Shown here: piece after piece, positions 53,261-53,901 of the stretch
How the letters are laid out: every line of letters starts with the position of its first letter
Position numbering within the stretch: the stretch's first letter is position 1
Assembly (NCBI GenBank): GCA_020650975.1
Contig: JAIPMN010009564.1
Location: forward strand, 198 to 54,098
Origin: Apostichopus californicus
Lineage: Eukaryota > Echinodermata > Holothuroidea > Aspidochirotida > Stichopodidae
Reading direction: 5' to 3'
DNA: 53,901 nucleotides
Translations under genes and position numbers: made by a program
Notes under the pieces: generated by a model
Seen by the model: the letters and a program-made list of their open reading frames with translations, nothing else
The model's database searches: none
What the model was told of the DNA's origin: nothing

Positions 53261-53901
53261 CTGCAAGAGAAATTTTAAACAGGGCCATGGTGACAAAGTT
53301 CAACCGCGCATTTATGGTGGAAGAGGATTGAATCGGAAGGGGGGGGGGGTGCTGGTGGGGGGAGGGGGCGGGTAGAATGAATCCTCTATGCATTGCGTTC
53401 TTTTTATGAAACGTCACCCAACTGGGTACAAACACTAAACAACTGATGGCTCTCAAGCCCATCAACCCCTTGCACTGAGACGGTGACCGTGTAGTCATCG
53501 TCGTTTCGTGACGATTCCCTCAGAAAAGGAACAGAAACTACACACGATATTAGTCAACATGGTGAGAAGAGATATGTATTGCGTATACCGCGAATTATTT
53601 TGCAATTAACAGAAGGCATGCGCGTAGCCAAGGTGGAGGGGGGAGGGCGAAGGGGGCGACCGCCACCCCCCCTTGAGCATTTTTTTTTTGTACGTTTTTA
53701 TGATATCGCTAGTAATTTCAAATAGAAAATGCTTAGATGCAACTTGCAAGGCCTGGGAAGTGCCATTTCCAGCAATCTGGGAGGCATTTTCGGTCAAAAT
53801 TGTCTTGTACGCTTCGCGCCAACTTATGGTGGCGCTACGCTTAGATAGTTTCCAATGCCGAATCTACGGCTCTGATAATTTGCCTACAGGTTCGGCTCAC
53901 C
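53261..53901. other. RFX6 intron up to the right window edge
   Basis: Only intronic sequence was recognised, with poly-G/poly-C tracts near 53,339-53,370 and 53,636-53,680. The expected preceding RFX6 exon was not found, so it must lie beyond the edge. Confidence 0.6.

Overview
The window is invertebrate animal nuclear DNA: AT-rich, with short exons, GT-AG introns, long introns, microsatellites, MITEs and tRNA-derived SINEs. It carries five multi-exon genes. The metazoan gene set, repeat style and GGCCTA-rich spacers suggest a marine invertebrate deuterostome, most likely an echinoderm and perhaps a sea cucumber. That placement is inference. No prokaryotic features, rRNA, CRISPR or intact tRNA genes were seen.

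Layout: (1) 1-1,745 is microsatellite and degenerate tandem repeat. (2) A DUF547-domain gene lies on the minus strand (5,561-1,746; more 5' exons may be missing). (3) PSMD2/Rpn1, a 26S proteasome base subunit, lies on the plus strand (10,032-26,688) in 20 coding exons that I rebuilt to a complete 899-codon frame. (4) V-ATPase subunit C (ATP6V1C) lies on the minus strand (37,117-30,146) in 11 coding exons, 387 codons. (5) SNRNP35, the U11/U12 35K protein of the minor spliceosome, lies on the plus strand (40,813-43,491, with open frame continuing to 44,187). Its frame has an in-frame TGA where an Arg is expected, followed by 231 more open codons. (6) The 3' two thirds of an RFX6-type transcription factor gene lies on the minus strand (53,260-47,247); its DNA-binding exons lie beyond the right edge. 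Genes are arranged divergently or convergently (- + - + -). They look like ordinary housekeeping and developmental genes, not a functional cluster.

The most unusual signal is architectural. Many exon edges have been copied into, or directly adjoin, local tandem repeats: the acceptor plus the first 50 nt of PSMD2 exon 7 (five copies), ATP6V1C exons 2, 3, 5 and 8, the donor of a DUF547 exon, and the stop-codon end of the last RFX6 exon. Three of the extra PSMD2 copies form open 57-nt acceptor-to-donor-like units that keep frame. Two introns (PSMD2 last intron, DUF547 first visible intron) have U12-type donors (GTATCCTTT). The PSMD2 one also has a perfect TTCCTTAAC branch site, in the same window as a minor-spliceosome protein gene.

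Mobile DNA includes an inverted pair of TTAA-flanked piggyBac-like MITEs, one MITE nested inside another at 39.0-40.0 kb, a 33-bp TIR element in PSMD2 intron 2, and at least two tRNA-type SINEs. Two short assembly gaps (N runs) both fall inside tandem repeats.
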